Assembly: GCA_930979925.1 (NCBI GenBank)
Contig: CAKNIB010000005.1
Location: 1 to 64,000 of the forward strand
Origin: an uncultured Clostridia bacterium
GTDB taxonomy: Bacteria > Bacillota > Clostridia > Christensenellales > UBA1242
DNA: 64,000 nucleotides
Reading direction: 5' to 3'
Position numbers and translations under genes: made by a program. This document shows, piece after piece, positions 26,288 through 35,174 of the stretch (position 1 is the stretch's first letter; each line of letters starts with the position of its first letter). A model generated the notes under the pieces. It was not told where the DNA came from and made no database searches. It saw nothing but the letters and a program-made list of their open reading frames with translations.

Positions 26288-26632
26288 CTATATCAAGCAA
26301 AGTGGGACTATAATACCTGCAATAACTATTAGCAAACAAATTACGTAAAGTACTTTCCATACAACTGGTTTTGATCTTACATAACGCCATGCAAGAATTG
26401 CAACGATAACAATCATAATTGCTGTAGCAATACCTTGCAATGCTTTGATTACTGTATTTAATTTGCTTGCATTTATAGCTGACAAAATAAGTGATACAGC
26501 ATATAAGAAAGTTACAGCAACAATAGTCCAAAATGAAATTTTGTTAAGTCCCCAAACTGTCTTTTTAGAGCTAGATGAGCTTGAAGATTTACTGCTACTT
26601 GATTTTGTTGTTGATGATTTTTTAGTTGCCAT
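26288..26632 (-). CDS. Small Ser/Lys-rich membrane protein
   Basis: The 114 residues start with a poly-Ser/Thr/Lys segment (residues 1-24, several Ser runs). Three hydrophobic spans follow (about 32-52, 63-80, 93-112), with a short RSK loop. The family is not recognised. Expression signals are very strong: a perfect TTGACA-17-TATAAT promoter, AGGAGG before the ATG, and its own terminator. It is a short, probably abundant, single-gene unit. Confidence 0.7.
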   Translation of the reverse strand: MATKKSSTTKSSSSKSSSSSSSKKTVWGLNKISFWTIVAVTFLYAVSLILSAINASKLNTVIKALQGIATAIMIVIVAILAWRYVRSKPVVWKVLYVICLLIVIAGIIVPLCLI

Positions 26633-26653
26633 TTATCTATCCTCCTATATTTA

Positions 26654-26682
26654 ATTATACACTCTTTGTTCTTTATTGTCAA
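26654..26682 (-). promoter_or_regulatory. Perfect promoter of the 26632 gene
   Basis: On the minus strand, TTGACA (26682-26677), exactly 17 bases, TATAAT (26659-26654), with AGGAGG downstream. Confidence 0.85.
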
Positions 26683-26743
26683 CGCATAAAATAAATTATT
26701 TTATTATTTTATCAAAAAATATAGCGAAAAACAATTTTTATTA

Positions 26744-26980
26744 TCATTTTTTATCTTTTCTATTATCATTTTTTATCTCTTTTATTTTATCGCTTTGCAT
26801 GACAAGCAAAGGCAAGTACTCTTCCCAGCGATAGCTACGAATAGGCATAGGTCGATGGTCTGAAAAATATAGGACAAGCGCTGGCCTTATACCATTGTAA
26901 TCGTCAACAAATTGATAGCCGATAAGCCTGCCTGACAAAATTAGTTTTTTAATCTCTGCGTGATAGTTGTAATATGCCAT
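26744..26980 (-). CDS. Small conserved-looking hypothetical protein
   Basis: The 78-residue basic protein contains KKLILSGRLIGYQFVDDY, RPALVLYFSDHRPMPIRSYRW and a lysine-rich tail. The PxLVLYF...PMPIR pattern recalls small unnamed clostridial proteins; no function is known to me. No membrane span is present. The ribosome binding site is weak. Duplicated tattatcattttttatct blocks near 26738-26777 overlap the 3' end. Confidence 0.6.
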   Translation of the reverse strand: MAYYNYHAEIKKLILSGRLIGYQFVDDYNGIRPALVLYFSDHRPMPIRSYRWEEYLPLLVMQSDKIKEIKNDNRKDKK

Positions 26981-27065
26981 TTTACTCGCTTTTTAATAAA
27001 AAATTAGAATTTTTCACCATTTTTCGACTTTTTTCTTATATTTTTTACATATTTTATCTAATTAT

Positions 27066-27851
27066 TCATCCCAGTGCGACGTCAAGTATCATCATAAGTA
27101 CAAAGCCAAAGATAAATCCCCAAGAGCCGATATTGCTTGGATGGCTGTTTTTGGCATCAGGGAGAAGCTCCTCGGCAACAACAAAGAGCATGGCTCCAGC
27201 TGAGAAGGATAAAAACCATGGCATCAGATGTGAAAGGCTGGTTGATAGCCATATGCCAACGCATGCCATTATAGGCTCGACAAGTCCGCTAAGCGTTCCA
27301 AAGAGAAAAGCTTTTTTCTTGGAGCCAAGTTGCTCCTTCATTGGCAGACTTATAGCGCTACCCTCAGGGAAGTTTTGAAGTCCTATCCCAATAGCAAGCC
27401 AAAGCGCCGACATAAAAGCTGACACCTCCCCGATTATAAAGGCATTGCCATACGCAAGTCCGACCGCGAGGCCTTCTGGCACATTATGTAAAGTGACCGC
27501 TAAAAATAGTTTGCCAGACTTACTTAATCTCTGTTTTTGACCGCTTTTTCTATCTTTTTTAAGTAAATATGGTAAGACCTTATCCATGATTACTAAAAAG
27601 ATGCAACCAAGTATAATTCCGCAAGAGGCAGGTAAGAAGTCGAGGTTCCCTAAATTTTCTGACTGTTCTATTGATGGCAAGATTAGCGACCAGACAGAAG
27701 CGGCAATCATAAGCCCTGAGGCAAAACCTAAAAATAGGCTATTTGCTTTTTCGCTTATTTTATTTTTAAAGAGAAAAACGACTGCCGAACCGAGAGTGGT
27801 CATTAAAAATATAAAAGATATGCCGATAATGGTGATAGCAATATTGCTCAT
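27066..27851 (-). CDS. ZIP family metal transporter
   Basis: A divalent-metal importer (zinc, perhaps iron or manganese), ZupT-like, of 261 residues with eight predicted spans. TM4 carries LHNVPEGLAVG (about residues 123-133) and TM5 LQNFPEGSAIS (about 155-165), the two halves of the binuclear metal site. The cytoplasmic loop between TM3 and TM4 is basic rather than His-rich. No metal-responsive operator is recognisable upstream. Cloverleaf element 4 begins 74 bases before its start codon. Confidence 0.9.
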   Translation of the reverse strand: MSNIAITIIGISFIFLMTTLGSAVVFLFKNKISEKANSLFLGFASGLMIAASVWSLILPSIEQSENLGNLDFLPASCGIILGCIFLVIMDKVLPYLLKKDRKSGQKQRLSKSGKLFLAVTLHNVPEGLAVGLAYGNAFIIGEVSAFMSALWLAIGIGLQNFPEGSAISLPMKEQLGSKKKAFLFGTLSGLVEPIMACVGIWLSTSLSHLMPWFLSFSAGAMLFVVAEELLPDAKNSHPSNIGSWGFIFGFVLMMILDVALG

Positions 27852-27924
27852 TGGTATTCCTTTTTCCGCACTGCCCCTAATAACAATATAAAATAATTAA
27901 GTAAAAATGTGACAAAAAAAAGAG

Positions 27925-28035
27925 AAAGACTTGCTTAAAGTCCCGCTTTTTAGCGGGACTTTAAAGTTTAGAAACAAAAATTTTGTTTCTAAACAAAAAT
28001 CTCTAAGATGCTTCTTAGAGATTTTGCAAGTCTTT
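27925..28035. repeat. Cloverleaf nested palindrome, element 4 (best formed)
   Basis: The outer stem is 10 bp (27925-27934, aaagacttgc, with 28026-28035). Arm 1 (27935-27964) has 13 bp and a TTTT loop. Arm 2 (27966-27994) is a perfect 14 bp inverted repeat around one base. Arm 3 (27996-28025) has 13 bp and a TGCT loop. Only single A residues (27965, 27995) separate the arms, so a four-way junction uses 109 of 111 bases. It lies 21 bases after the stop of the glycosyltransferase gene, reading on the minus strand. Confidence 0.9.
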
Positions 28036-28056
28036 TAGGTCGCTTTTCTTTATCTT

Positions 28057-29484
28057 TTAAAGTCTTAAGTCTTTATACCTTTCTTTAACCATATCGTAAT
28101 CACGGCAAAGGGTTGGGATAGTCTGCGCAAGTGAGCGTGTCTTATATGGCAGTGGTATTACCGTAAGTCCATCAGGATTTTGTGGCGCTGGCTGAAAAGA
28201 AGGCTCGATGACCTCTTGCTCGTCGCCTGTAAGCTCCTCAATTTTAGTGGTATCCTTATGTAAAATTGGTTTCCATTTGACAGGTATAAAACAGCTTAGA
28301 ATTAAAAGTGGGATATTTATTAGGTCAAACCACGGCCAGCACAGAACATAAAATGCCTGTTTCCATTTTGAGCACTTGATGTGTTTTTGCTCCTTTATCA
28401 AGATTAAAATGCCTTGACCAAAGTTTGCAAGGTATGACGATAGTATTCCGCTACCTATTGCAGTGAGCCAGGTCACATATGGCAGAGCCTGATGGCTTGC
28501 AAGGGCAATAATCCCAGAGGTAATTGGATAGATTGCAGATATAACAAGTTTAAAAAGTGCATTTGGCGAGACGTAAGCTAACATATCATAGCAAGCCCAC
28601 CTGCCATTCTTGCACCTAAAGATACCTTTAACAAGTCTTGTAAAGTATTTAAAGAAGACAACAAGTCGACCTCTTGTCCAGCGCATTCTTTGACGAAAGG
28701 CGACAAAAAAGTTGGTTGGCTGTTCGTCATAAAACTCAGCCTCTTCGCAGTAGACAATCTTGACGCCCTTTGACACGCAGTCCATAGTAAATTCGGTATC
28801 TTCGGTCAAAGTGTGAAAGTGCCAGCCGTCGCGAAGAAGTTCGGAGGATATGCAGTAGCCGGTACCTGCAAGGTGGGTTGCCGAGCCTATCAGCTGACGC
28901 GGTCTATGACGCGTCAGTATGCTTCGCCCGAAGTGAAGTCCATAGGCTGAGGATATCACGTTCGTTCCAAAGTTTTTCGTGTTTCGGTAGCCGACAGCGA
29001 CCCCCCCCGAATTTTTTACCATGGCTTTGTTTATCTCGTGGACAAAGTTTGAATCCACCACATTGTCTGCGTCAAATATTATATAGCCATCGTACGTCTC
29101 AATGCCATAGTCTCTTTTTATATTTTCAAATAAAAATTCTAGCGCCCAGCCCTTTCGAGCTTTACTTGGGTCAAATCTTTCATAGACTGTTGCACCTTTT
29201 GAGCGACAAATCTTTGCAGTATTATCAGTGCAGTTGTCGGCAACAACAAATATTTTTAATAGTTTTTTATCATAATTTTGTTTATTTAGTGAGTCAAGAA
29301 GATTGCCAATTACCTTCTCTTCATTTCTGGCAGAGATGACTATGGCGTATTTTTTCTTCTCGCCTGTCTCTTCAAACTTTTTGCTCTTACCAAAGAAGCC
29401 AATGATAAGATAAATAACATTGTAGGCATAAAACAGCCCTAAAATTGTAATGATAATTGAGGTAACTGAGTTGAGTATGTCCAT
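28057..29484 (-). CDS. Membrane GT2 glycosyltransferase
   Basis: A processive-type family 2 transferase of 475 residues. One N-terminal span is followed by the nucleotide-sugar domain: VISARNEEKVIG (about residue 49), VVADNCTDNT (about 80), the IFDADN DxD motif (about 135), DTEFTMD (about 225), and QRMRWTRGR (about 262), the (Q/R)xxRW acceptor motif. Several C-terminal spans could form an export channel. It probably makes or exports a cell-surface polysaccharide or glycolipid. Its ATG shares one base with the stop codon of the helicase-nuclease gene (TAATG-like junction), so translation is coupled to it. Confidence 0.88.
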   Translation of the reverse strand: MDILNSVTSIIITILGLFYAYNVIYLIIGFFGKSKKFEETGEKKKYAIVISARNEEKVIGNLLDSLNKQNYDKKLLKIFVVADNCTDNTAKICRSKGATVYERFDPSKARKGWALEFLFENIKRDYGIETYDGYIIFDADNVVDSNFVHEINKAMVKNSGGVAVGYRNTKNFGTNVISSAYGLHFGRSILTRHRPRQLIGSATHLAGTGYCISSELLRDGWHFHTLTEDTEFTMDCVSKGVKIVYCEEAEFYDEQPTNFFVAFRQRMRWTRGRLVVFFKYFTRLVKGIFRCKNGRWACYDMLAYVSPNALFKLVISAIYPITSGIIALASHQALPYVTWLTAIGSGILSSYLANFGQGILILIKEQKHIKCSKWKQAFYVLCWPWFDLINIPLLILSCFIPVKWKPILHKDTTKIEELTGDEQEVIEPSFQPAPQNPDGLTVIPLPYKTRSLAQTIPTLCRDYDMVKERYKDLRL

Positions 29485-32400
29485 TACTTGCCTCCCTCTA
29501 AGCTCTTTTTAGAGGCATTTATCGCCTTGACTATATTATTTATAACCTTGTTTTTGTTAAGCCACCAGTCGCGCGACCATACCCTCATAATCTTCCAGCC
29601 ACGTGAGGCAAGAAATTTATTTCTATAAACGTCACGTTCGAGTATTGAGTCAGAGCTTCTATAAGCTGCGTAGTCGCACTCTATACCAAGCAAGTATCTA
29701 TCAAGTGTTTTGTCGTATACGGCAAGAGAAATCTTATAGTCGGTATTGCCGAGGTTGGTCTCTACGCTGTAGCCAAGTTTGGTAAGGTCTTCTTTGATAT
29801 ACTTTTCAAGTTGATTTTCAACAATCACCTCGTTTGACTCTGGCAGGCTTGGCTTAAAGCTATTTAGAATAAACTCGGCTTCCTTGTTCTTTTTGTTTGA
29901 TACCGCCCTAACATATTTTAGATAGCTCTTAAATATCTTAGGTCCGGCATTTTTGGTGCCTTCGACTGCGAGCTCCTCAGGTTCAATACTTGTTACAACA
30001 TAAATTTTCTCTTTTGCGCGAGTTATGGCAACGTTTAGACGGTTCTCGCCACCCTCAACAGACAGCGGTCCAAAGTGAGCAACCACCCTGCCGTACTCGT
30101 TTCTTGCATAGCCTATGCTAAAAATGATAATATCGCGCTCATCACCTTGCACGTTTTCAAGGTTTTTGATAAAGATTGAAGTATCCTCGCCGTTCTCCTT
30201 TCTGTTTTGCTCTCTAATGTAGGCATCGCGAAAGGCGGTATCCTTTTGGCACTCTCTGTCAATAGCGTCCTCAATGGCGTTCTCCTGCTCGGTATTAAAA
30301 GTAATGATACCAATTGAGCTTTTATTACGTTTGTTCTTGATAAGTTTTTTAAGAAGGCTTACTATAGCGTTTGCCTCTTCTTCGTTGTGTCTATTTATCC
30401 ATTTGCCGTTCACCTTTATTCTCTCAATAGGCTTATTGCCTACATTCTTTGAGATATTAGGTGCAATCTGCAGTTTGCCATCGTAAAAAGCATAGTTTGA
30501 GAAGTTGATAAGCTCCTCATTCTTACTTCTATAGTGATAGGTAAGATTGGTACTGGTATAACGTGAGGTTGCAAGGTCGAGCAAGCTTTCTACCTCAAGG
30601 GCTGCCTGCGTTGCAAGGTCAAGCTCGTCATCATTGTCGCCACCTAAATAGCGTTTCATAAATGTCGCAGTAGGTCTAAGCTGTTTAGAGTCGCCGGCTA
30701 CAACTATATATTTACCTCTATATATGGTAGGCAAAGTATTTTCAATAAACACCTGGCTGGCTTCATCAAATAGGATTATGTCAAATAAGTCCTTTTTGAG
30801 TGGGAAGATAGTTGAAACACTTTCTGGTGAAAGTAGCCAGCATGGGAAAAGTTTTAATAGATAATCGCCGTATAAGTCCATCATCTTACGTATTGGCATA
30901 AGACCTTGCTGTTTGGTTATCTGATATAGATAATTTTTGCTCTCTGGGTCAGAGTTGAAATGCTCTACGTACTCATCTTTAAACTTCTCTATTGCTATCT
31001 CTTGGGAGATGCGTTTCTCATCCTCTTTTAAAGATACTATGCGGTTGCGGATGTTTTCAAAGTCGATTATCTTTGAGAGTTTGTCCTTGTTAAGCTCTTC
31101 ATAAGTTACCGCCTCGTGATAAACCCTTATCTCTAAAAGGCTAGAGATAATATCTTGAAAACCGCGCAGATTTTTAGAGTTTGTAAAGGCAAAGTTGAGT
31201 ATGGTCTTTTCGTCATCTGTCAGACCCTGCAGTGAAACATTGACATCTCGTATCTCAACATAATCATCAAGAGCGTTTCTAAGTAGTCTTAAAAAGATGG
31301 TGTTGCCGTTTACAATATTGTCAACGGTCATTAGGTAGCCCTTGCGGTCTAGCACTTTTTCGAGTAGTGAGTAGTTGCTGATATAGTTTTGTATGTCTGT
31401 TAGAGTGCCCTCAAACTGCTCTTTTATCTCCTTCTCCTTTTTGTTTAGGTTGTGCTTTACAAATGGATAGGCTGGGAAGAAGATTTTTGACCAGGTAAGA
31501 GCATCATTTAGCTTTGGATAATCTATCTTGGAAACCATTTTGACAAGTGGTTTTATCTTTTTGTTGTCTTCAATGTCGTTCTCAAGCATGTAAACCATAA
31601 GTTGTCTTGCGTGTGGATGGCGAGCGGTATCAAATGGTATAATTGTCTTTTGGATAAGGCTGTTTAGATAGGTTTTCATCTGATTTATGACATGGATGTC
31701 AACATCCGACTTTATATGGTCAATTAATGGGTTATTCTTTTTAAGCTCTATGTACCTATAATAAAGGGCGGCTTTGTTTTTCTCTTTTATCACCCTTAAA
31801 GTTTGATATAGGCGCTTATAGTCCATCTTCATGATTTCATGGTTTTTAAGCATTTGTTTGTAGAGCACATAGTCATTGGAGGTCTTGCCGATTCGGGCAG
31901 AGTTTGCATACATCTCCTGCAGTGTTAGACCAAATGGAGTTTTGGTAAAAAGTGTGTCTGATATGACTTGAAGGTCTTGCACCTCTTTATCTATTGTCTC
32001 TTCTACCGTGTCAAAGTCGTTGTTCTCTTCAGCTGGATGATAGTTGCTAATTAGTGCTTGGTGCATTTTGTTGCATCTTTCATAAAAGTCCACCTTGTTT
32101 TTCTCGGCGTCTGTTATAAACATACATTTTGAGTTGAGGTTTTTAAGTCTGTTAAATACAACATCGAGTGCCGCCTTCTTTTGAGAAACTACTAGCACCT
32201 TTTTGTTTTTGCAAAGGGCATCTGAGATAATATTGACGATGGTCTGAGATTTACCTGTTCCTGGAGGTCCATAAATGACAAGGTTGCCAGACTCGTTAAG
32301 TTTGGAAATTGCGCTCTCCTGTGCGTAGTCAAGGTCATTGATTGTGTACACCCTCTCGTCAACCTTTTTAATTTTCTTACCGCTTTTGCCCTCTAGTAGC

Positions 32401-33296
32401 TGGTCAATAGCGTCACTTGATAGGCGCTTTTTCTCAAGCAAAGAATAGTCATTATAGATAGCGTTTGCTAGTGGGAACCTACCAATAACGCAGGCATTAA
32501 CAATCTTTAGTCCGTCGTCGTGGATAGAAGGCTCTTTGATGTTTTCAAACTTGATAAGTCCTTTCTTTTTCTTGTCGTACTCAAAATTAAAACCATAAGC
32601 CGACAAATAGTCAATCACGTCACTTATGCTTTTAAGTTTGTAATCTACAAGGTTGTCAAACTCCATGATAAGACCATCATAGTTTAAGCGGTGCTCTTTG
32701 GCATAGGCAAGAAGGAGCACCTTGTTTATCTGGATAAGCTCGTCATGCTTAGCCTCAATTGATACCGTTTGGTCGTCTTCTATGTTGATGGTCACAGGGA
32801 AGAGAATAAGCGGACCTTTTATTTGTAAGTCCTTATTGACATAGCCGGTAACAAAAGGATAGCCAATAAACATCTCGTATCTACCCGTCTCTTTAGCAAA
32901 CTCTTCAATCTCACGCTTGAGAGCCTTTAACTGACTAACCTGTGAGAGCAAAAGTTTTTTCATCTCTTCTTTCTTTACCCTCTCACGTCTGAGGTTCTCG
33001 CTTCGCTTTTCTTCGGTAGACATATCCTTTGTATCAACAAAAGATGCCTTGATTTTACTATCAAGGTTAAAGTTTTTAGCAAGTCTCTCTTTTGCGTCCT
33101 TCTTAATTAGTGGATAACTTGTGCGCTTGCCCTTCCATAAAAATGTAAAAAACTCGTCAAATTCCTTCTCGTCATCACCAATAACTCCGCCAATATCGTA
33201 GGCGTATTTTTTGCTTAAGTTTTTAGAATATAGACTTCTGTTTTTACCACTTATTTCAATTAATCTTTCTTTATAATACTTGTATACTGATTTCAT
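29484..33296 (-). CDS. Large SF1 (Upf1/Dna2-like) helicase with C-terminal Vsr/DUF559-like nuclease
   Basis: The 1270-residue protein has helicase motifs: Walker A GPPGTGKSQTIVN (about residue 343), FDEASQVF (about 845), AGDSKQLRPT (about 870), YHYRSKNEELI (motif IV region), and NVQGDERDIIIFS plus NVAITRAKEKIYVV (motifs V-VI). The last 120 residues look like a Vsr/DUF559-type PD-(D/E)xK nuclease: a KISLAVYD strand, LLGIECDYAAY, RDVYRNKFLASRGW and RVWSRDWW. Helicase-nuclease fusions of this class are often tied to DNA repair or anti-phage defence. The function is inferred, and the N-terminal 300 residues are unassigned. It is the first gene of a pair with the GT2 gene. Confidence 0.8.
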   Translation of the reverse strand: MKSVYKYYKERLIEISGKNRSLYSKNLSKKYAYDIGGVIGDDEKEFDEFFTFLWKGKRTSYPLIKKDAKERLAKNFNLDSKIKASFVDTKDMSTEEKRSENLRRERVKKEEMKKLLLSQVSQLKALKREIEEFAKETGRYEMFIGYPFVTGYVNKDLQIKGPLILFPVTINIEDDQTVSIEAKHDELIQINKVLLLAYAKEHRLNYDGLIMEFDNLVDYKLKSISDVIDYLSAYGFNFEYDKKKKGLIKFENIKEPSIHDDGLKIVNACVIGRFPLANAIYNDYSLLEKKRLSSDAIDQLLEGKSGKKIKKVDERVYTINDLDYAQESAISKLNESGNLVIYGPPGTGKSQTIVNIISDALCKNKKVLVVSQKKAALDVVFNRLKNLNSKCMFITDAEKNKVDFYERCNKMHQALISNYHPAEENNDFDTVEETIDKEVQDLQVISDTLFTKTPFGLTLQEMYANSARIGKTSNDYVLYKQMLKNHEIMKMDYKRLYQTLRVIKEKNKAALYYRYIELKKNNPLIDHIKSDVDIHVINQMKTYLNSLIQKTIIPFDTARHPHARQLMVYMLENDIEDNKKIKPLVKMVSKIDYPKLNDALTWSKIFFPAYPFVKHNLNKKEKEIKEQFEGTLTDIQNYISNYSLLEKVLDRKGYLMTVDNIVNGNTIFLRLLRNALDDYVEIRDVNVSLQGLTDDEKTILNFAFTNSKNLRGFQDIISSLLEIRVYHEAVTYEELNKDKLSKIIDFENIRNRIVSLKEDEKRISQEIAIEKFKDEYVEHFNSDPESKNYLYQITKQQGLMPIRKMMDLYGDYLLKLFPCWLLSPESVSTIFPLKKDLFDIILFDEASQVFIENTLPTIYRGKYIVVAGDSKQLRPTATFMKRYLGGDNDDELDLATQAALEVESLLDLATSRYTSTNLTYHYRSKNEELINFSNYAFYDGKLQIAPNISKNVGNKPIERIKVNGKWINRHNEEEANAIVSLLKKLIKNKRNKSSIGIITFNTEQENAIEDAIDRECQKDTAFRDAYIREQNRKENGEDTSIFIKNLENVQGDERDIIIFSIGYARNEYGRVVAHFGPLSVEGGENRLNVAITRAKEKIYVVTSIEPEELAVEGTKNAGPKIFKSYLKYVRAVSNKKNKEAEFILNSFKPSLPESNEVIVENQLEKYIKEDLTKLGYSVETNLGNTDYKISLAVYDKTLDRYLLGIECDYAAYRSSDSILERDVYRNKFLASRGWKIMRVWSRDWWLNKNKVINNIVKAINASKKSLEGGK

Positions 33297-33397
33297 CTTC
33301 TTTCCTTTTTATAATATTTTCATTATATATTGTATCAAAAATATTAAATATTTCAATACAAAATATTTAATTTAATTGTGCAATTTTTAAATTTTTG

Positions 33398-33988
33398 CTA
33401 CCCTATCTTGAAATTTTTAATAAATGTCTCTCTATGCAACTCACACTTGCCATATTTTTTAAGGTTTTCTATATGCTCTTTAGTGCCATAGCCCTTGTGC
33501 CTTGCAAAGTTATACTGAGGATATTTTACTGAAAGCTTCTTCATAAGTCTATCTCGGTAGACCTTGGCAAGAATTGAAGCAGAGGCTATGTTATAACTCT
33601 TTGCATCACCTTTGATGATATTATCTTGAGGCAAGTCAGTATCTAGCTTTACAGCATCTATAAGCACGACATCTGGCTTAGCCTTAAGTCCATCAAGCGC
33701 CCTTTTCATGCCCTGTTTAGTGGCGTTTAAAATATTAATGCGGTCAATTGTCTTCTCATCAACTTCAACTATAGAGTAAGCTATTGCCCGCTCTATAATC
33801 TTGTCGTAAAGTTCTTCTCTTTTCTTTTCGGTAAGTTTTTTGCTGTCATTGATGCCATCAATAAGCTTATCCTCATCAAGTGGCATAATAACGCAAGCAC
33901 AAACTACAGGACCTGCAAGTGGTCCTCGTCCTGCCTCATCAATACCAGCAATACGTTTGCCTTTATATTTATTTTCATAATCAAGCAT
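33398..33988 (-). CDS. rnhB: Ribonuclease HII
   Basis: Removes ribonucleotides from DNA and RNA from RNA-DNA hybrids. The 196 residues include IAGIDEAGRGPLAGPV (residues 14-29, first two acidic catalytic residues), LIDAVKL (about 108, third Asp) and ASILAKVYRDRLM (about 135, fourth Asp). KHKGYGTKEH-like RHKGYGTKEH confirms type 2. The extended -10 TGATAAAAT ends 6 bases before the ATG (33995-34000 on plus) and no Shine-Dalgarno is seen, suggesting a leaderless mRNA. Confidence 0.95.
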   Translation of the reverse strand: MLDYENKYKGKRIAGIDEAGRGPLAGPVVCACVIMPLDEDKLIDGINDSKKLTEKKREELYDKIIERAIAYSIVEVDEKTIDRINILNATKQGMKRALDGLKAKPDVVLIDAVKLDTDLPQDNIIKGDAKSYNIASASILAKVYRDRLMKKLSVKYPQYNFARHKGYGTKEHIENLKKYGKCELHRETFIKNFKIG

Positions 33989-34060
33989 ACAGTAATTTTA
34001 TCATTTTTGAGCAAATAAATAAAGTAAAACGCAAAATTTTAAACAAAAAACAAATTTTTA

Positions 34061-34089
34061 TTGCAAAAGAAGAAAATATGTGCTATAAT
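34061..34089 (+). promoter_or_regulatory. Promoter of tRNA-Arg
   Basis: TTGCAA (34061-34066), a 17-base spacer and TATAAT (34084-34089). The predicted transcript has a leader of about 100 bases (34096-34195) before the tRNA. No open frame or strong hairpin is seen in it. The rest of 33989-34195 is AT-rich and empty. Confidence 0.75.
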
Positions 34090-34195
34090 ATGAAGGCAAG
34101 TTAAGAAAAGATACCATAAATATCATCGATGGACGTCTAACATAAAAATTCTTATGAAAGACAGATAATTTGCAAAACCACACAATTAAAGACAC

Positions 34196-34270
34196 GCGTT
34201 TGTGGTGAAATGGATATCACGACGGTCTACGGAACCGTTATTCTGGGTTCGAGTCCCGGCAGACGCACCA
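34196..34270 (+). tRNA. tRNA-Arg (anticodon ACG)
   Basis: A full cloverleaf is visible. The acceptor is gcgtttg/cagacgc with one G-T pair. The D arm is gtga/tcac. The anticodon stem acggt/accgt has loop ctacgga, so the anticodon is ACG (read as ICG after deamination). The T arm is ctggg/cccgg with ttcgagt. The discriminator is A and CCA is encoded. A terminator follows directly. Confidence 0.97.
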
Positions 34271-34273
34271 GAC

Positions 34274-34303
34274 AAAAAACAAGCCAGCTTAGGCTTGTTT
34301 TTT
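34274..34303 (+). terminator. Terminator after tRNA-Arg
   Basis: aaaaaacaagcc pairs with ggcttgtttttt over 12 bp around a 6-base loop. Confidence 0.9.
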
Positions 34304-34345
34304 GAAAGAAGAAATAAGAAAGAAAAAATAAGAATTATTGTTTTT

Positions 34346-34375
34346 GTGTAAGCTGTCGGGACGAGAACCCAGAAC
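34346..34375 (-). pseudogene. Inverted, degenerate copy of a tRNA T arm and acceptor end
   Basis: On the minus strand this stretch reads ttctgggttctcgtcccgac and then agcttacac. It matches the variable-loop, T-arm and acceptor region of the adjacent tRNA-Arg (34241-34270) at about two thirds of positions, in opposite orientation. The acceptor and T loop are degraded and no 5' half is seen, so it cannot be a working tRNA. Confidence 0.45.
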
Positions 34376-34485
34376 TTTTAGGGCTCCCAAATAGAAACGG
34401 GTTATAATAAAAATTATCTATATTTCTCATGATATCGTTGACATTTTATTGTAAAACTATTATAAAAGTTTTATGGAGGATTGTT

Positions 34486-35004
34486 ATGGAAAGATGGGAT
34501 TTATACAATGAAGACAGGCAATTGGTAGGTAAAACTATTGAGCGCGGTCAAAATTGTCCACAAGATTTGTGCAAGCTGGTGGTACATATATGCATTTTTA
34601 ATAAGAAAGGTCAAATGTTAATTCAACAGCGACAAAGCACTAAAAAATCATGGCCAAATGCTTGGGATATCACATTAGGTGGATGTGTGCAAGCAGGAGA
34701 AAACTCAAGGCAAGCTGCAAAAAGAGAATTGAGTGAAGAGCTTGGCTTGGATTATGATTTTTCAAATGTTCGACCATATATGACCATTAATTTTGACAAT
34801 GGTTTTGATGATTTCTATTTAATTGAAAAAGATGTATCTTTAGATGAAGTTACTTTTAAAGATAACGAAGTCCAGGCGGTTAAATGGGCATCAAAAGACG
34901 AAATTTTAAAAATGATAAAAAGAAAAAAATTTATTGGCTACTACCCTTCTTTCATTTCAGCACTATTTGAAATGCGAAAGGCAAGAGGTGTCCATCAAAA
35001 GTAG
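34486..35004 (+). CDS. Nudix hydrolase, IPP-isomerase/YfcD-like
   Basis: The 172-residue Nudix-fold protein has a complete box GCVQAGENSRQAAKRELSEELG (about residues 62-83, given as GCVQAGE, NSRQAAK, RELSEELG). The opening ERWDLYNEDRQLVGKTIERG and LIQQRQSTKKSWPNAWDITLGG resemble YfcD and isopentenyl-diphosphate isomerase relatives, so the substrate could be a nucleoside or prenyl diphosphate. I start at 34486 because GGAGG precedes this ATG; an upstream in-frame ATG at 34429 has no such site. It is a single gene ending in a terminator. Confidence 0.85.
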   Translation: MERWDLYNEDRQLVGKTIERGQNCPQDLCKLVVHICIFNKKGQMLIQQRQSTKKSWPNAWDITLGGCVQAGENSRQAAKRELSEELGLDYDFSNVRPYMTINFDNGFDDFYLIEKDVSLDEVTFKDNEVQAVKWASKDEILKMIKRKKFIGYYPSFISALFEMRKARGVHQK

Positions 35005-35005
35005 A

Positions 35006-35036
35006 AAAAATCCACGAGTTGCACCCGTGGATTTTT
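35006..35036 (+). terminator. Terminator after the Nudix gene
   Basis: aaaatccacg and cgtggatttt form a 10 bp stem with a GC-rich apex, followed by T residues. Confidence 0.85.
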
Positions 35037-35174
35037 ATATCTTAAGATATAATTACTTTCAAAAAGGTTTTCAACATATTTGGTTAACTTTTTATAATGA
35101 AAATTCTAGCTCTGCCAAATTTCTTGCAGTATTTGTCATATTTTGTATTTCGAAATTTTTATTACAATGTTTAA

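Noticed and set aside
34336..34395. A second functional tRNA gene on the minus strand
   Set aside because: Only the T-arm and acceptor-like part is recognisable; the acceptor has no partner strand and the T loop is altered.
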